NCBI GenBank assembly: GCA_035651635.1 | Contig: DASRFK010000076.1 | Span: 1-57,433 of the forward strand | Length of the DNA stretch: 57,433 bases | Reading direction: 5' to 3' | Origin: JANXQE01 sp035651635 | GTDB taxonomy: Bacteria; Verrucomicrobiota; Verrucomicrobiia; Limisphaerales; UBA8199 | In this document: one piece after another, positions 23,972 to 32,459 of the stretch | Layout: each line of letters opens with the position of its first letter | Numbering within the stretch: position 1 is the first letter of the stretch | Made by a program: the position numbers and the translations under genes | The notes under the pieces: generated by a model | Databases searched by the model: none | Seen by the model: only the letters and a program-made list of their open reading frames with translations | What the model was told of the DNA's origin: nothing

Positions 23972-26197
23972 TCAGCCATCTTCTGAAGAGGCTACGAGTT
24001 TTTCCAACTCCCGGTGGTTGATCTTGCCGGTAGCCAAGTGAGGCAATTCCGGCAATACGTGAATGCTTGCCGGGACCGAAAGGTTGCTTAGACCGCACGC
24101 CTGAGCGGCGTCCCGGAGTTGCGCCAAGGACAGATTTGGCTGATTAGTGATTGCCACCAGGCGCTCGCCACGTGTCGAGTCCGGCTGCCCTATCACAGCT
24201 ATACTGAAGTCCGGGCCAAACTGCGGAAAGGCGCTGGCTAATGCTTCTTCAATGGCTACCAGGCTAACCATTTCCCCACCTATTTTGGCAAAGCGCTTGA
24301 GCCGCCCGAGAATGAACAAAAACCCATCGCCGTCAATCCCCGCGATGTCGCCGGTGTCATACCATCCGTTCAGCGCCTGGAATTGCCGGTTCGCCTGGTC
24401 ATTGAGATATCCACGCATGACGTTTGGCCCGCGGACAAAGAGGCGACCGCAGTGAAGCGCCGAATGCGAAGCGCGAAAAGCCGAATGATCGGCGGGGTCG
24501 GTAGGGTGAGAATGGGGGCCTTCCTGATGGTCCTCAATTCCTTCGACATGCTCAATACGGTGCTCGATTGCTGGAAGAAAGCGGCCAGCCGAAGCCGGTC
24601 GCGAATGCATCGGCACGTTGACAGTCACGCAAGGGCTGCACTCGGTGGCGCCATATCCTTCGAGAATTCGCACCCCGAATTTGTGCATCCATTCGGTAAG
24701 GGTGGTGGGGTGCAGGCGCTCGGCGCCCGCGAACACGTATCGGAGGGTGCGAAAATCGTAAGGATGCGCCTTTCGGCCGTACGCGCTCAGGAACGTGTTG
24801 GTCCCAAACAGGACCGTGCAATCCAGCGCGTAAAAGGCCGCCGGAATGATGCGATAATGAAGCGGCGATATGTAAAGAAAAACGAAGGTGCCCTGCACCA
24901 ATGGCAGAAGTAAACCGATGGTTAATCCAAAGCTGTGAAAAAGCGGCAACGCATTGAAGAACCGGTCCGTGTCCATCAGGTCGACGACGGATAACATTTG
25001 CCGGATATTGGCCAGGATGTTCCGGTGGCTTAAATCAACCCCTTTTGGGTCACCCTCGGATCCGCTCGTAAACAAGATCAAAGCCGTATCGTCCGGATTA
25101 AGGGGGAGCGCGGCGTGTCCACTTTGGAACCAGGCGTGGAACGCACCCTTGAGACGCGCCCAAACGGAAATTCCGGCGCGGACGTCCTCCAGGTAAACGA
25201 TCCGAATTCCTTGAGCTTGCAACGGGCCGACGTCAAGATCAGCGCGCTCCAGGAATCGTCTTGAGGTGATTACCTCTTTCAGCCCCGCCAGCCGCGCGCA
25301 ACCCGCCAGCATGGCCGGCCCGGCACTGTAATTCAAAATCGCCGGGACCTGGTTTTTCAGCCAGAGGCTGAGCAGGACCACTGGGACTGTATTGACGTTA
25401 GGCAGCAACAGGCCAACCCGTTTTCCTGGCTCAGTCCCCAGCAGAGTGGGCCACTCCGAAGCCAGCACGGTGGCTCCGAGCACGAGTTTGCCGTAGGTCA
25501 ACTGTTTAGTCGTCGTGTCCTCCAGGATGGGGGTGCGCCGCATTTGGCGTGCGGTTTGGAAGATGGCCGCAGGAATGGTCGCGGGGCCCCAGGCCATCTC
25601 GGTTTCGAATTGCTGGCGGTGCATCACGTCGCTCAGCCAGGTGGTGAACGTCGCGCGCGCTTCGCTCGAAGGGATATGTCCCGCGCGCGGAGGCTCGAGC
25701 ACCGAACTGAAGTGGACTGACACGCGCGGGAACCATTGCTTGCGGTTGGGATTGGGCGACAGCGGCAGGCGAGCCGCGCCCCGGAGGTATGCGGTAATCA
25801 CCTTGGCATGCGTCCTCGAGGTGAGGAAGCCCGTGCCTTCGAAGAGCTTCATGAGCGAGCCGGTGGTGGACATCCGCCCCTCGGGAAAGAGCACCAGCCG
25901 TCCGCCGGCGTGGAGATAAGCGGCCATGTGTTTCACCGCGTAAGGCGAATTCATGTCGACCGCGAAAGTGCGCCGGTTGACCATGATTTGTTTGTGCACC
26001 CAGCTCAGGTCCGCCGTGGTGCTCGAGGTGACAAACCGCCAGTCTTCCTCCAAGCAGACTCCAAGGAAAAGCCAATCCCACCAGGACACATGGTTGGCCA
26101 GCAACAGCACGGGTCCTTCGGTCCGAAGCACCTCGGTGTTGTGAGCCCGAAACCTGTACAACACGCGCAAAAGACAGCGGATGAGAAAAATCAGCAT
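23972..26197 (-). CDS. aas: Aas-like bifunctional acyltransferase / acyl-ACP synthetase
   Basis: The product probably re-acylates lysophospholipid. I start it at ATG 26197 because the N-terminus MLIFLIRCLLRVLYRFRA then aligns with E. coli Aas, and the start lies within the end of the upstream gene. The 741-residue protein has a PlsC-type acyltransferase domain with the HX4D motif NHVSWWD (H36, D41) and FPEGRMS. An AMP-forming ligase follows, with ILFTSGSEGDPKG (phosphate loop), EGYGATECSP and YDTGDIAGID. E. coli Aas has the same domain order and restores 2-acyl-glycerophosphoethanolamine. A separate LplT-type transporter is not seen. It is the last gene of the MarR-Lnt-Aas operon. Confidence 0.86.
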   Translation of the reverse strand: MLIFLIRCLLRVLYRFRAHNTEVLRTEGPVLLLANHVSWWDWLFLGVCLEEDWRFVTSSTTADLSWVHKQIMVNRRTFAVDMNSPYAVKHMAAYLHAGGRLVLFPEGRMSTTGSLMKLFEGTGFLTSRTHAKVITAYLRGAARLPLSPNPNRKQWFPRVSVHFSSVLEPPRAGHIPSSEARATFTTWLSDVMHRQQFETEMAWGPATIPAAIFQTARQMRRTPILEDTTTKQLTYGKLVLGATVLASEWPTLLGTEPGKRVGLLLPNVNTVPVVLLSLWLKNQVPAILNYSAGPAMLAGCARLAGLKEVITSRRFLERADLDVGPLQAQGIRIVYLEDVRAGISVWARLKGAFHAWFQSGHAALPLNPDDTALILFTSGSEGDPKGVDLSHRNILANIRQMLSVVDLMDTDRFFNALPLFHSFGLTIGLLLPLVQGTFVFLYISPLHYRIIPAAFYALDCTVLFGTNTFLSAYGRKAHPYDFRTLRYVFAGAERLHPTTLTEWMHKFGVRILEGYGATECSPCVTVNVPMHSRPASAGRFLPAIEHRIEHVEGIEDHQEGPHSHPTDPADHSAFRASHSALHCGRLFVRGPNVMRGYLNDQANRQFQALNGWYDTGDIAGIDGDGFLFILGRLKRFAKIGGEMVSLVAIEEALASAFPQFGPDFSIAVIGQPDSTRGERLVAITNQPNLSLAQLRDAAQACGLSNLSVPASIHVLPELPHLATGKINHRELEKLVASSEDG

Positions 26198-27633
26198 GCG
26201 CCCGAGGTTTTGCGCTTGAGCCATCGTTGCGGAATGACGCACCAAAGAATAGTCCCGCCAGCCACGAGGGTGGAGAACGGAGCTAACCACCTGTCGAGTG
26301 GCCGGCGCCCTGGATTACCAAGCGATAATGTCGCGGTAACCATTGCCGCGTCGCCGGAGCACGGCGCGCTGGCGGTCACCTCGCCGAGGGCGCTGATGGC
26401 TTGGGAAATGCCCGAGCTTGCCAGCCGAAAAATCGGGAGGCGGTACTCCGCGGCGCGGACGGGACCCACCCGCGCATGAAGCTCATGCTGATGTTTTCCC
26501 CAGTCGGCCACATCCATGGTCGGAACGATAAGCGCCTCGGCTCCCATTTCGATCAGCGGGTCAGTCACCCGAGCGTAGCTTAGGTCGTAGCAGATGCAGA
26601 TCCCCAGTTTGCCCCAGGGCGAGTTCCAGACCTTCTGCTCCGTAGCCGGTCGACCGTCCCTGAAGAATTGGATCGGAACGCATTTGACTTGCTGAAACAC
26701 GATCTGCCCATCGGGAGATATCACGAAAGCGGTATTATCGAACTCAGTTGCTGAGACCGGCTTCTTTCCGCCGACAATCACGTGTCGATGATGGGTGCGA
26801 CACCAATCCTTTAAGGAAACCGGCGGTCCACCCGCTAGGGTGTATTCGCTCAGAACCAGCAATTCGGCTTCCGGGTGTTGCCGAGCCAGTTCATTGAGCC
26901 AAACCATTACTTCTTTTTCGGTGGGAAACTCCAGTTGCAGGCCCGCCACACGAAGCTGTCGCGAGCCGGGATGCTCGATTCCCGGCCGTGCCAGCCACCC
27001 GGCCGCCAGAAGGGCGGTCGTAACGACCAAAAGCAGCCAGAGAGCCTTCGTCCCCAAGCGCTGGGTCGCTGACAGAGCAGCACAGGCAATCAACATAAGC
27101 AAGAACCCGACTCCGTAGGTCCCCAGAACACTGAATGGCGCGCACCAAGGCGCCAACCCAAAGGCGTATCCAGGGCTCAACCATGAAAACCGCTGATAGT
27201 AGAGCTCGCTTCGGAAGTACTCCAGACCACACCAGAGAAATGGCAGCAGCCAGAGCGTCCAGCTTGTCGCACCTCGCACCAGGCAGCCCCGCGCCAAGGC
27301 AACAAACAAACCAATCCAAAACGCGTAGACAGCCCATAACGTAACCGCTGCGGCTGAGAAAATTCTCCAAAAAAAAGCTAACTGCAAGGCGGCGATCAAC
27401 ATCCCTGCCGCGAATCCTGCATAGAATGCCGCGCGCGTGCTTCCGACACGGGTTAGCTGCAGCAGGGCGTACAGGTAAAACAACATCAACCACGCCGATG
27501 ACCACGAAGAATAGGCAGCGTGGAAACTTGTGGCCGCAGCGGCAATCCAGCAAAGGAGGTTCGGCTTTGAGAAAACCGCTGCTGGCGCTGAAATCGCCGG
27601 TAAAGGTTTGCTCGCCTCCAGGACACCAGTCAT
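26191..27633 (-). CDS. Lnt-like apolipoprotein N-acyltransferase (CN-hydrolase family, divergent)
   Basis: The 480-residue protein has about six to eight membrane helices in the first 210 residues and a periplasmic nitrilase-fold domain (about 225-440). The catalytic triad is readable as E263 (VLSEYT), K317 (QQVKCVPIQ) and C348 (GICICYD). Lnt normally adds the third acyl chain to lipoproteins using phospholipid. Two details differ from E. coli Lnt: the loop usually reading VPFGEYxP is VPIQFFRDG here, removing a Glu found essential in E. coli, and Cys-Tyr-Glu is Cys-Tyr-Asp. It may therefore use another acceptor or substrate. The gene overlaps the MarR gene by four bases and aas by seven. Confidence 0.78.
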   Translation of the reverse strand: MTGVLEASKPLPAISAPAAVFSKPNLLCWIAAAATSFHAAYSSWSSAWLMLFYLYALLQLTRVGSTRAAFYAGFAAGMLIAALQLAFFWRIFSAAAVTLWAVYAFWIGLFVALARGCLVRGATSWTLWLLPFLWCGLEYFRSELYYQRFSWLSPGYAFGLAPWCAPFSVLGTYGVGFLLMLIACAALSATQRLGTKALWLLLVVTTALLAAGWLARPGIEHPGSRQLRVAGLQLEFPTEKEVMVWLNELARQHPEAELLVLSEYTLAGGPPVSLKDWCRTHHRHVIVGGKKPVSATEFDNTAFVISPDGQIVFQQVKCVPIQFFRDGRPATEQKVWNSPWGKLGICICYDLSYARVTDPLIEMGAEALIVPTMDVADWGKHQHELHARVGPVRAAEYRLPIFRLASSGISQAISALGEVTASAPCSGDAAMVTATLSLGNPGRRPLDRWLAPFSTLVAGGTILWCVIPQRWLKRKTSGAC

Positions 27634-28130
27634 AGGCGACGCTTTCTGTTGGTTCCTTGACTCCGTGCGGGAATAACTCTGGCCGCGTTGCGCGTCACAT
27701 GTTGCAGCGCGTCCAGCAGCTCCGAAATCCCTTCGTCCGAAACCCCGTCCCAGACATCTTCCGCTTCCTGATGGTAATGCGGCAGGATTTTTTTGAGCAG
27801 GTTAACGCCCGATTTCGTTGGCACCACCCGGTACGCGCGTCGGTCGCCCGAAACGCTCTTTCGCCGCACCAGCCCGCGCTTTTCAAGGCGGTCCACCAGG
27901 CCGGTGACATTTGAGCGATGGGTGAGCAGTTGCCGGCCCAGTTCGGTTTGGGACAGGCCCTCGGCATGGGATTGGAGCAGGTTCAGCACATTGAACTGGC
28001 TGGGACTGAGCCCCCATTGCTCGAAGAAAACGCGGCTGACATCCCAAATCGCATTGGCCGTGCGGAGGAGGCGCAACAGCGCATCATAACGCGGGCTCGA
28101 AGGCGGAGGCGTGGAGATCTTGCGGTCCAC
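27630..28130 (-). CDS. MarR-family transcriptional regulator
   Basis: The 166-residue product starts at GTG 28130. It has the MarR winged-helix core: FNVLNLLQSHAEGLSQTELG, then LLTHRSNVTGLVDRLEKRGL (recognition helix) and the wing RRKSVSGDRRAYRV, flanked by dimerisation helices. MarR proteins are usually repressors released by small ligands. It is the first gene of an operon with the Lnt-like and Aas-like genes (four-base overlap) and has a palindromic site upstream at 28152-28167, which is expected for autoregulation. Confidence 0.92.
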   Translation of the reverse strand: MDRKISTPPPSSPRYDALLRLLRTANAIWDVSRVFFEQWGLSPSQFNVLNLLQSHAEGLSQTELGRQLLTHRSNVTGLVDRLEKRGLVRRKSVSGDRRAYRVVPTKSGVNLLKKILPHYHQEAEDVWDGVSDEGISELLDALQHVTRNAARVIPARSQGTNRKRRL

Positions 28131-28151
28131 GCCGATTGTCTACCTTAAAAC

Positions 28152-28167
28152 TGTTTACATGTCAACA
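28152..28167. promoter_or_regulatory. Probable MarR operator overlapping the promoter
   Basis: TGTTTACATGTCAACA is a 16-base palindrome with one mismatched pair. On the minus strand it reads TGTTGACATGTAAACA, containing a TTGACA-like -35 box. A weak -10 (TAGACA) follows 17 bases later, almost at the GTG start of the MarR gene. If that promoter is real, the transcript would be nearly leaderless. Binding by the encoded MarR protein is inferred from position. Confidence 0.6.
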
Positions 28168-28359
28168 ATCTTTCGACGGACGCCTCACCAACGACGGCGG
28201 GGAGCCTATACCCAGGGGCTGACATGATCTGGCCGTGAGAGAGCTTGGCGGAGTATTCTTTCCCGGTGCTTTTTTACCCAGGGTTGCGCCGAAAGCCCTC
28301 GCAACCCATGGTGGATGACATAATCCGTTCGGGATCGGGATTTTCGCCCGGGTTGCCGC

Positions 28360-29514
28360 TTAGTGTAGGAAAGTGGGCGAGAGAAAATACAACTTCCCGG
28401 CCTGCAGCTTGGGCGCATCCATTCCCAGGTCCACTTTGATGCTGGCTTGGGAGTCGCTCTTGCCGAAGAGTCGGAACATGTCGGACAGATCAAAGTGTTG
28501 CTGGTACAGGATCAAATTGGCTCGCGAAATTCCCGCGATGTTCTTGGCCCGGTCCACCGCGTCCTCAAAGCTTCCCAGTTGGTCGACAAAACCCAGCTTG
28601 AGGGCTTCCGAACCGGAGAGCACTCGCCCGTCGGCATAATTTTGCCAGTCGTCGCTGAGCGGGTGGCCTTTATCTTTGGCGTCCTTGTTTTTATCGTAGG
28701 CCTGGCCGCGGCCTTCCTGCACCACGCTTTTGAACCGGGAAAAGGTTTCATCGACCAGTGCCTGAACCATGGCTTTTTCCTCGGGCGAAATGGAGTCCGG
28801 TTCGCGCGAGCCGCTAAGCATGTCCTTATATTTGCCGCTTTTAAAGGTTTGGGGCAGCACGCCGACCTTGTCCATCAAGCCGCGGTAATTCCACGAGCTC
28901 ATAATTACGCCAATGCTTCCGGTAAGCGTCATTTCGTTGGCGACAATCCAACGGCACGGTGAAGAGATGTAATAGCCGCCGGAAGCAGCCAGACTCCCCA
29001 TCGAGGCGATCACCGGCTTGCGGCTGCGGGCCTGGAAATCTTTGATTGCGCGATAAATGTCGTCGGACGCCAGCACCTCGCCCCCGGGGGAATCCACCTT
29101 CAACAAGACTGCTTTAACGCGGTCATCCTCTTCGGCGTGGCGCAGTTGCGCTTTGATGAGGTCCACGAGCGTGAAGCCGCTTTGATCGAGTGACCGGTCA
29201 CTAATGATGCCGTCCACTTCAATAATAGCGATTTTGTTGCCGGCGTCATTGTCCTCGTAGATAACCTCTTCGAGCCGCGGTCCGGCGGTGCGGGTGTACT
29301 TCACGCCTTTGCCGTGCAGAACATTGCTGGTTAGATTGCCCAGATTGTAAAGCATGCTCAAAACGAGCAGCAGGAACAGCACGAGGGCGACAACCATCCA
29401 GCCACTGCCACCGCGGCGAGGGCGACCGGCCGGGACAGGGGGGATCAATGGCGGAGGCGGCGGTGGCGGGGCCGGCGGCGGCGTATTGATGGGCGGCGGC
29501 GCGTTTTCTTCCAT
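28360..29514 (-). CDS. sppA: Signal peptide peptidase SppA (short form)
   Basis: The product degrades cleaved signal peptides in the membrane. Its 384 residues begin with an unusual proline-rich cytoplasmic head (about residues 6-30) and one membrane helix (38-58). A single ClpP-like S49 peptidase domain follows: LLKVDSPGGEVLASDDIYRA, the nucleophile S178 in SLAASGGYYIS and the general-base lysine region FKSGKYKD (K228 or K230). This is the Bacillus-type 36-40 kDa form, not the tandem 67 kDa E. coli form. It is transcribed alone. Confidence 0.92.
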   Translation of the reverse strand: MEENAPPPINTPPPAPPPPPPPLIPPVPAGRPRRGGSGWMVVALVLFLLLVLSMLYNLGNLTSNVLHGKGVKYTRTAGPRLEEVIYEDNDAGNKIAIIEVDGIISDRSLDQSGFTLVDLIKAQLRHAEEDDRVKAVLLKVDSPGGEVLASDDIYRAIKDFQARSRKPVIASMGSLAASGGYYISSPCRWIVANEMTLTGSIGVIMSSWNYRGLMDKVGVLPQTFKSGKYKDMLSGSREPDSISPEEKAMVQALVDETFSRFKSVVQEGRGQAYDKNKDAKDKGHPLSDDWQNYADGRVLSGSEALKLGFVDQLGSFEDAVDRAKNIAGISRANLILYQQHFDLSDMFRLFGKSDSQASIKVDLGMDAPKLQAGKLYFLSPTFLH

Positions 29515-29591
29515 ATTGGCGGCAAGCTAGCCCATCCGTCCTGCAGCAGCAAGCCTTCAGCCACTGCATCCACGGCCGACACAGCCGGCGA

Positions 29592-29616
29592 GCGGACTTT
29601 CAGTCCGCAGAGATGC
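29592..29616. repeat. R4 hairpin repeat, copy 1
   Basis: GCGGACTTTCAGTCCGC (29592-29608) is a seven-pair hairpin followed by AGAGATGC. Related units at 34610-34651 and 39815-39855 have the form CTAGTGGC..GGACTT..GTCCGCAGAG. Confidence 0.6.
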
Positions 29617-29657
29617 ACGAACCGAAGCAGATTCAAGGAAACGTCGGGCGTCAGGTG

Positions 29658-29713
29658 GTTTGGAGTCCCGCCTTCAGGCGGATCGGCGCCAGGCCGCCTA
29701 AAGGCGCCTGAAC
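29658..29713. repeat. R1 palindromic repeat, copy 3 (core only)
   Basis: GTTTGGAGTCCCGCCTTCAG through GGCCGCCTAAAGGCGCC is the R1 core palindrome with several changes. The outer AGAGCG/TTTTAAA ends are absent, so this is a decayed or partial copy. Confidence 0.75.
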
Positions 29714-29819
29714 GGCAGGTGCTCGGCCGCTGCTGCGGGCAGGAATGCCCGAGCGCCGAATGATGCAGCTGCGCTGTGCTCTTTACAAAAGGTTTTCGGA
29801 TCTGAGACCATCGCTTCCG

Positions 29820-30773
29820 ATGCGCGCGGCAAGTTTTCTGGTTCTTACCTTCTCGGCCAGCCTAGCCGGCCTTTCGGCGCATTGCGCCGAAGCAGGCTGG
29901 ACCAAATATAGCGGGAACCCGATAATCGGCGGCACGTACGGGACCTGCTTTGACGTGGCGGTTTTACGCGATGGTCCAGGATATCGCATGTGGCTTTCAT
30001 GGCGGCCGAAGAAGAGCATAGCCATGGTCGAGAGCACGGACGGGATTCACTGGACAGAACCTCCGGAAATCGTGCTTGGACCGCGAGAACAGAGCGGGTG
30101 GGAAGACGAGGTTAACCGTCCGGTGGTGCTGAAACGTGAAGGGACGTACCACATGTGGTACACAGGTCAGGCACATGGACATTCAGCGATTGGGTACGCA
30201 AGCAGCCGCGACGGACGGGTTTGGAATCGCGCGCAGACGCAGCCGGTTCTGAGTCCGGATGCCGCGTGGGAAAAGGCGGCAGTCATGTGCCCGCACGTTT
30301 TGTGGGATGATCGGGCGCGGCTGTATGCCATGTGGTATTCGGCGGGTGAACAATATGAGCCCGACGCGATCGGGTATGCCACCAGTGCGGATGGAGTAGT
30401 CTGGCACAAGGATAAATCCAACCCGGTTTTCCGGCCCAACACCGCCCAGAGCTGGGACCAAGCCAAAGTCACCGCAGTGCAGGTTCAACGACTCGGCGAT
30501 TGGTACGTCATGTTTTACATCGGTTTCCGCGACATTGATCACGCGCAAATCGGCCTGGCCCGGTCTCGCGATGGCCGCACTGCCTGGCAGCGGCATCCGG
30601 CTAATCCGATCATTCAGCCGACTGCCAATCAATGGGACGCCGATGCGTGTTACAAACCATTCGCTCTTTTCGACGGAAGCAAATGGCTGCTTTGGTACAA
30701 CGGCCGGCGCGGGAACGTGGAACAAATTGGCGTGGCTTTCCACGAGGGCGAAGATCTCGGGTTCCCAAATTAG
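29820..30773 (+). CDS. Exported five-bladed beta-propeller, glycosidase-like (GH43/GH130 superfamily type)
   Basis: I start at ATG 29820 because the product then begins with a signal peptide (MRAASFLVLTFSASLAGLSA). The 317-residue protein has repeated blade motifs of the type IGYASSRDGRVWNRAQTQPV and IGYATSADGVVWHKDKSNPV, and a third and fourth in SIAMVESTDGIHW and IGLARSRDGRTAWQ. This spacing is typical of the GH32/43/68/117/130-type propeller superfamily. Acidic residues suited for catalysis are present (CFDVAV, EDEVNRPVVL) but I cannot assign a GH family. A longer start at 29745 is possible but unlikely. It converges with the alpha-oxoamine synthase gene. Confidence 0.72.
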   Translation: MRAASFLVLTFSASLAGLSAHCAEAGWTKYSGNPIIGGTYGTCFDVAVLRDGPGYRMWLSWRPKKSIAMVESTDGIHWTEPPEIVLGPREQSGWEDEVNRPVVLKREGTYHMWYTGQAHGHSAIGYASSRDGRVWNRAQTQPVLSPDAAWEKAAVMCPHVLWDDRARLYAMWYSAGEQYEPDAIGYATSADGVVWHKDKSNPVFRPNTAQSWDQAKVTAVQVQRLGDWYVMFYIGFRDIDHAQIGLARSRDGRTAWQRHPANPIIQPTANQWDADACYKPFALFDGSKWLLWYNGRRGNVEQIGVAFHEGEDLGFPN

Positions 30774-30775
30774 TC

Positions 30776-31891
30776 TCAAACCAGCGGTCGAAGCTGGCCT
30801 GCCATCGAGGTGAGCACGGCAACGAGATTGTCGAGTTGTGTGCGGGTGTGTTCACTGGAAATCACAAACCTGAAATAGCCGGCGGCAGGTCCTCCGGGGT
30901 AATAAACCAACGGTGGATAGATTCGGGCCTTGCGCAAGGCTCGCTGGAGCGCCTGGGCGGCTCGGTTATTTCCAGGCTGGAATGCGATGATCGGCCCGGG
31001 TGTTTCTGGAATACTGACGCCGGCCTTGGTCAGTGCCTCTCGGACGAAACGGGTGTGCTGGTTCAAACGTCGTCGCAACGATTTCCCTTCCCGGATAATT
31101 TTAAGCGCCTGCCGGCCGGCTTCCACCAGGGGCAAGGGCAGGGGAGTGCTTCCGATAAACAGACGACTTCGTTCGAGGATCCTCTTCCGGAGCGGGGTCG
31201 AGCAGAGGATTACTCCACCGTAGACACCAAAAGCTTTGCTAAGGGTAATTGTGTGAATCACGTGCCGGCTATTGGCGCGGGCATGCTCCAAAGCGCCCCG
31301 GCCGTTGGCGCCCAGGACTCCTGCTCCATGCGCATCATCAACCAAGATCACCCCGTCACCCGGCAGCGCCTTTTGATACTCGCGCAGCGGTGCAACCGAA
31401 CCGTCCCGCGCGAACATGCCGTCGGTCAGCAATATCAGTTTTGCGCCCGGCCCGCACCGGGCGATGGCGGTGGTCAGTTCGGGTACCGATCGATGTCCGA
31501 ATGTCAGAACCGGGCATTGCAAGATGTTTGCTGCGTCGTGCAGCGACGGGTGCGCCAATTCGTCGATGAGCGCATGCGAGAATTGGCCGGACAACGTTTG
31601 GGCTGCGACCAGGTTGGTCACGTAACCGCTCGGCACCAGCAGTGCCGCTTCGGTTTTGAAGAAACGCGCCAACTCTTTTTCCAGCGTGCCGTACGCCGGA
31701 TGATTTCCGGTCGTCATGCGCGAAGCGGCCACATTCAGGCCGTGGCATTTGAGTCCACGGATTAACGCACTCTTTACTTCGGCATGGCTGGAAAGCCGGA
31801 AATAGTCGCACCCGGAGAAATAACTGAATTCTCGTCCCGCCCATCGAACGTACGTGCGGTCGACCTGTTGCAGCGTTTGCGGTTCGATCAC
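30776..31891 (-). CDS. Alpha-oxoamine synthase (BioF/Kbl-type PLP enzyme)
   Basis: The 371-residue product is a fold-type I PLP enzyme of the alpha-oxoamine synthase family. It has AASRMTTGNHPAYGTLEKEL (substrate and CoA loop), DDAHGAGVLG (D185, D186 and H188 in the cofactor site) and the PLP lysine K219 in TLSKAFGVYGG. Family members join an amino acid to an acyl-CoA: BioF uses alanine, Kbl glycine and SPT serine. No other biotin gene is nearby, so BioF is not certain. Translation starts at GTG 31891. The C-terminal PGGPAAGYFRFVISSEHT segment matches the family. Confidence 0.85.
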   Translation of the reverse strand: MIEPQTLQQVDRTYVRWAGREFSYFSGCDYFRLSSHAEVKSALIRGLKCHGLNVAASRMTTGNHPAYGTLEKELARFFKTEAALLVPSGYVTNLVAAQTLSGQFSHALIDELAHPSLHDAANILQCPVLTFGHRSVPELTTAIARCGPGAKLILLTDGMFARDGSVAPLREYQKALPGDGVILVDDAHGAGVLGANGRGALEHARANSRHVIHTITLSKAFGVYGGVILCSTPLRKRILERSRLFIGSTPLPLPLVEAGRQALKIIREGKSLRRRLNQHTRFVREALTKAGVSIPETPGPIIAFQPGNNRAAQALQRALRKARIYPPLVYYPGGPAAGYFRFVISSEHTRTQLDNLVAVLTSMAGQLRPLV

Positions 31892-32036
31892 CGGGTGAGC
31901 TTAGAACCGCTCTCGGCACTCGCGCAAAATAAAACTTATCCGAACCTCACACGGTCACATGGTCAGGTTGGCGTATGGGTCGCGCTTGATAACCTGGCAC
32001 TTGATAACGTAACAACCGGATAACTCCATCCCCTGG

Positions 32037-32441
32037 TCAGTGCTTGATCACAATGACGTCACTGGGCTCAAGCTGCACATCGACGCCCCCCAGAAGCGTC
32101 TTGGGATCATATTTGATTTCCTGTCCATTCCTTTGGACGTCAATTTCGGTTGGATCAACCTGGCCGTAATAGTCGGCGGCAATGACCGCTTTTGCCAACG
32201 TCAACTCCGTCGTCCAGGGAACCAGCGGGTTGCGCACCTCGCCCACGACAGTGACAGTCGGGCCTTGGATTTGGGCCTGGCGGGCCATCATGGTGGCTTG
32301 TTGCTGGCCAGCCAGGAAGGCAGCGCGGGCGCGCGCTTCGGCTGTGCTTTTCGAAACGCAACCCGCCAATAAGGCGGCAAAGCACAAGCAACATCCTAAG
32401 CGCTTTGCTCGCACCGCCGCCCTTGAGCCCTTCTCCTTCAT
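32037..32441 (-). CDS. Lipoprotein with SLBB-like (beta-grasp) domain
   Basis: I start at ATG 32441, which gives a 134-residue product with a lipobox LLAGC (Cys about residue 28). The mature part has a short helical linker and the sequence VTVVGEVRNPLVPWTTELTL through LEPSDVIVI. This is the SLBB fold used in Wza-type polysaccharide export and related envelope proteins. A transport or ligand role is inferred. The gene lies 18 bases after PilT on the same strand, so it is likely co-transcribed with it. Confidence 0.75.
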   Translation of the reverse strand: MKEKGSRAAVRAKRLGCCLCFAALLAGCVSKSTAEARARAAFLAGQQQATMMARQAQIQGPTVTVVGEVRNPLVPWTTELTLAKAVIAADYYGQVDPTEIDVQRNGQEIKYDPKTLLGGVDVQLEPSDVIVIKH

Positions 32442-32459
32442 CACCAAGGTTCCCTCCCG

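Noticed and set aside
23572..24021. A 149-residue frame between the WYL and Aas-like genes
   Set aside because: Composition is unlike a soluble protein, it overlaps the Aas-like C-terminus on the other strand, and there is no ribosome site.
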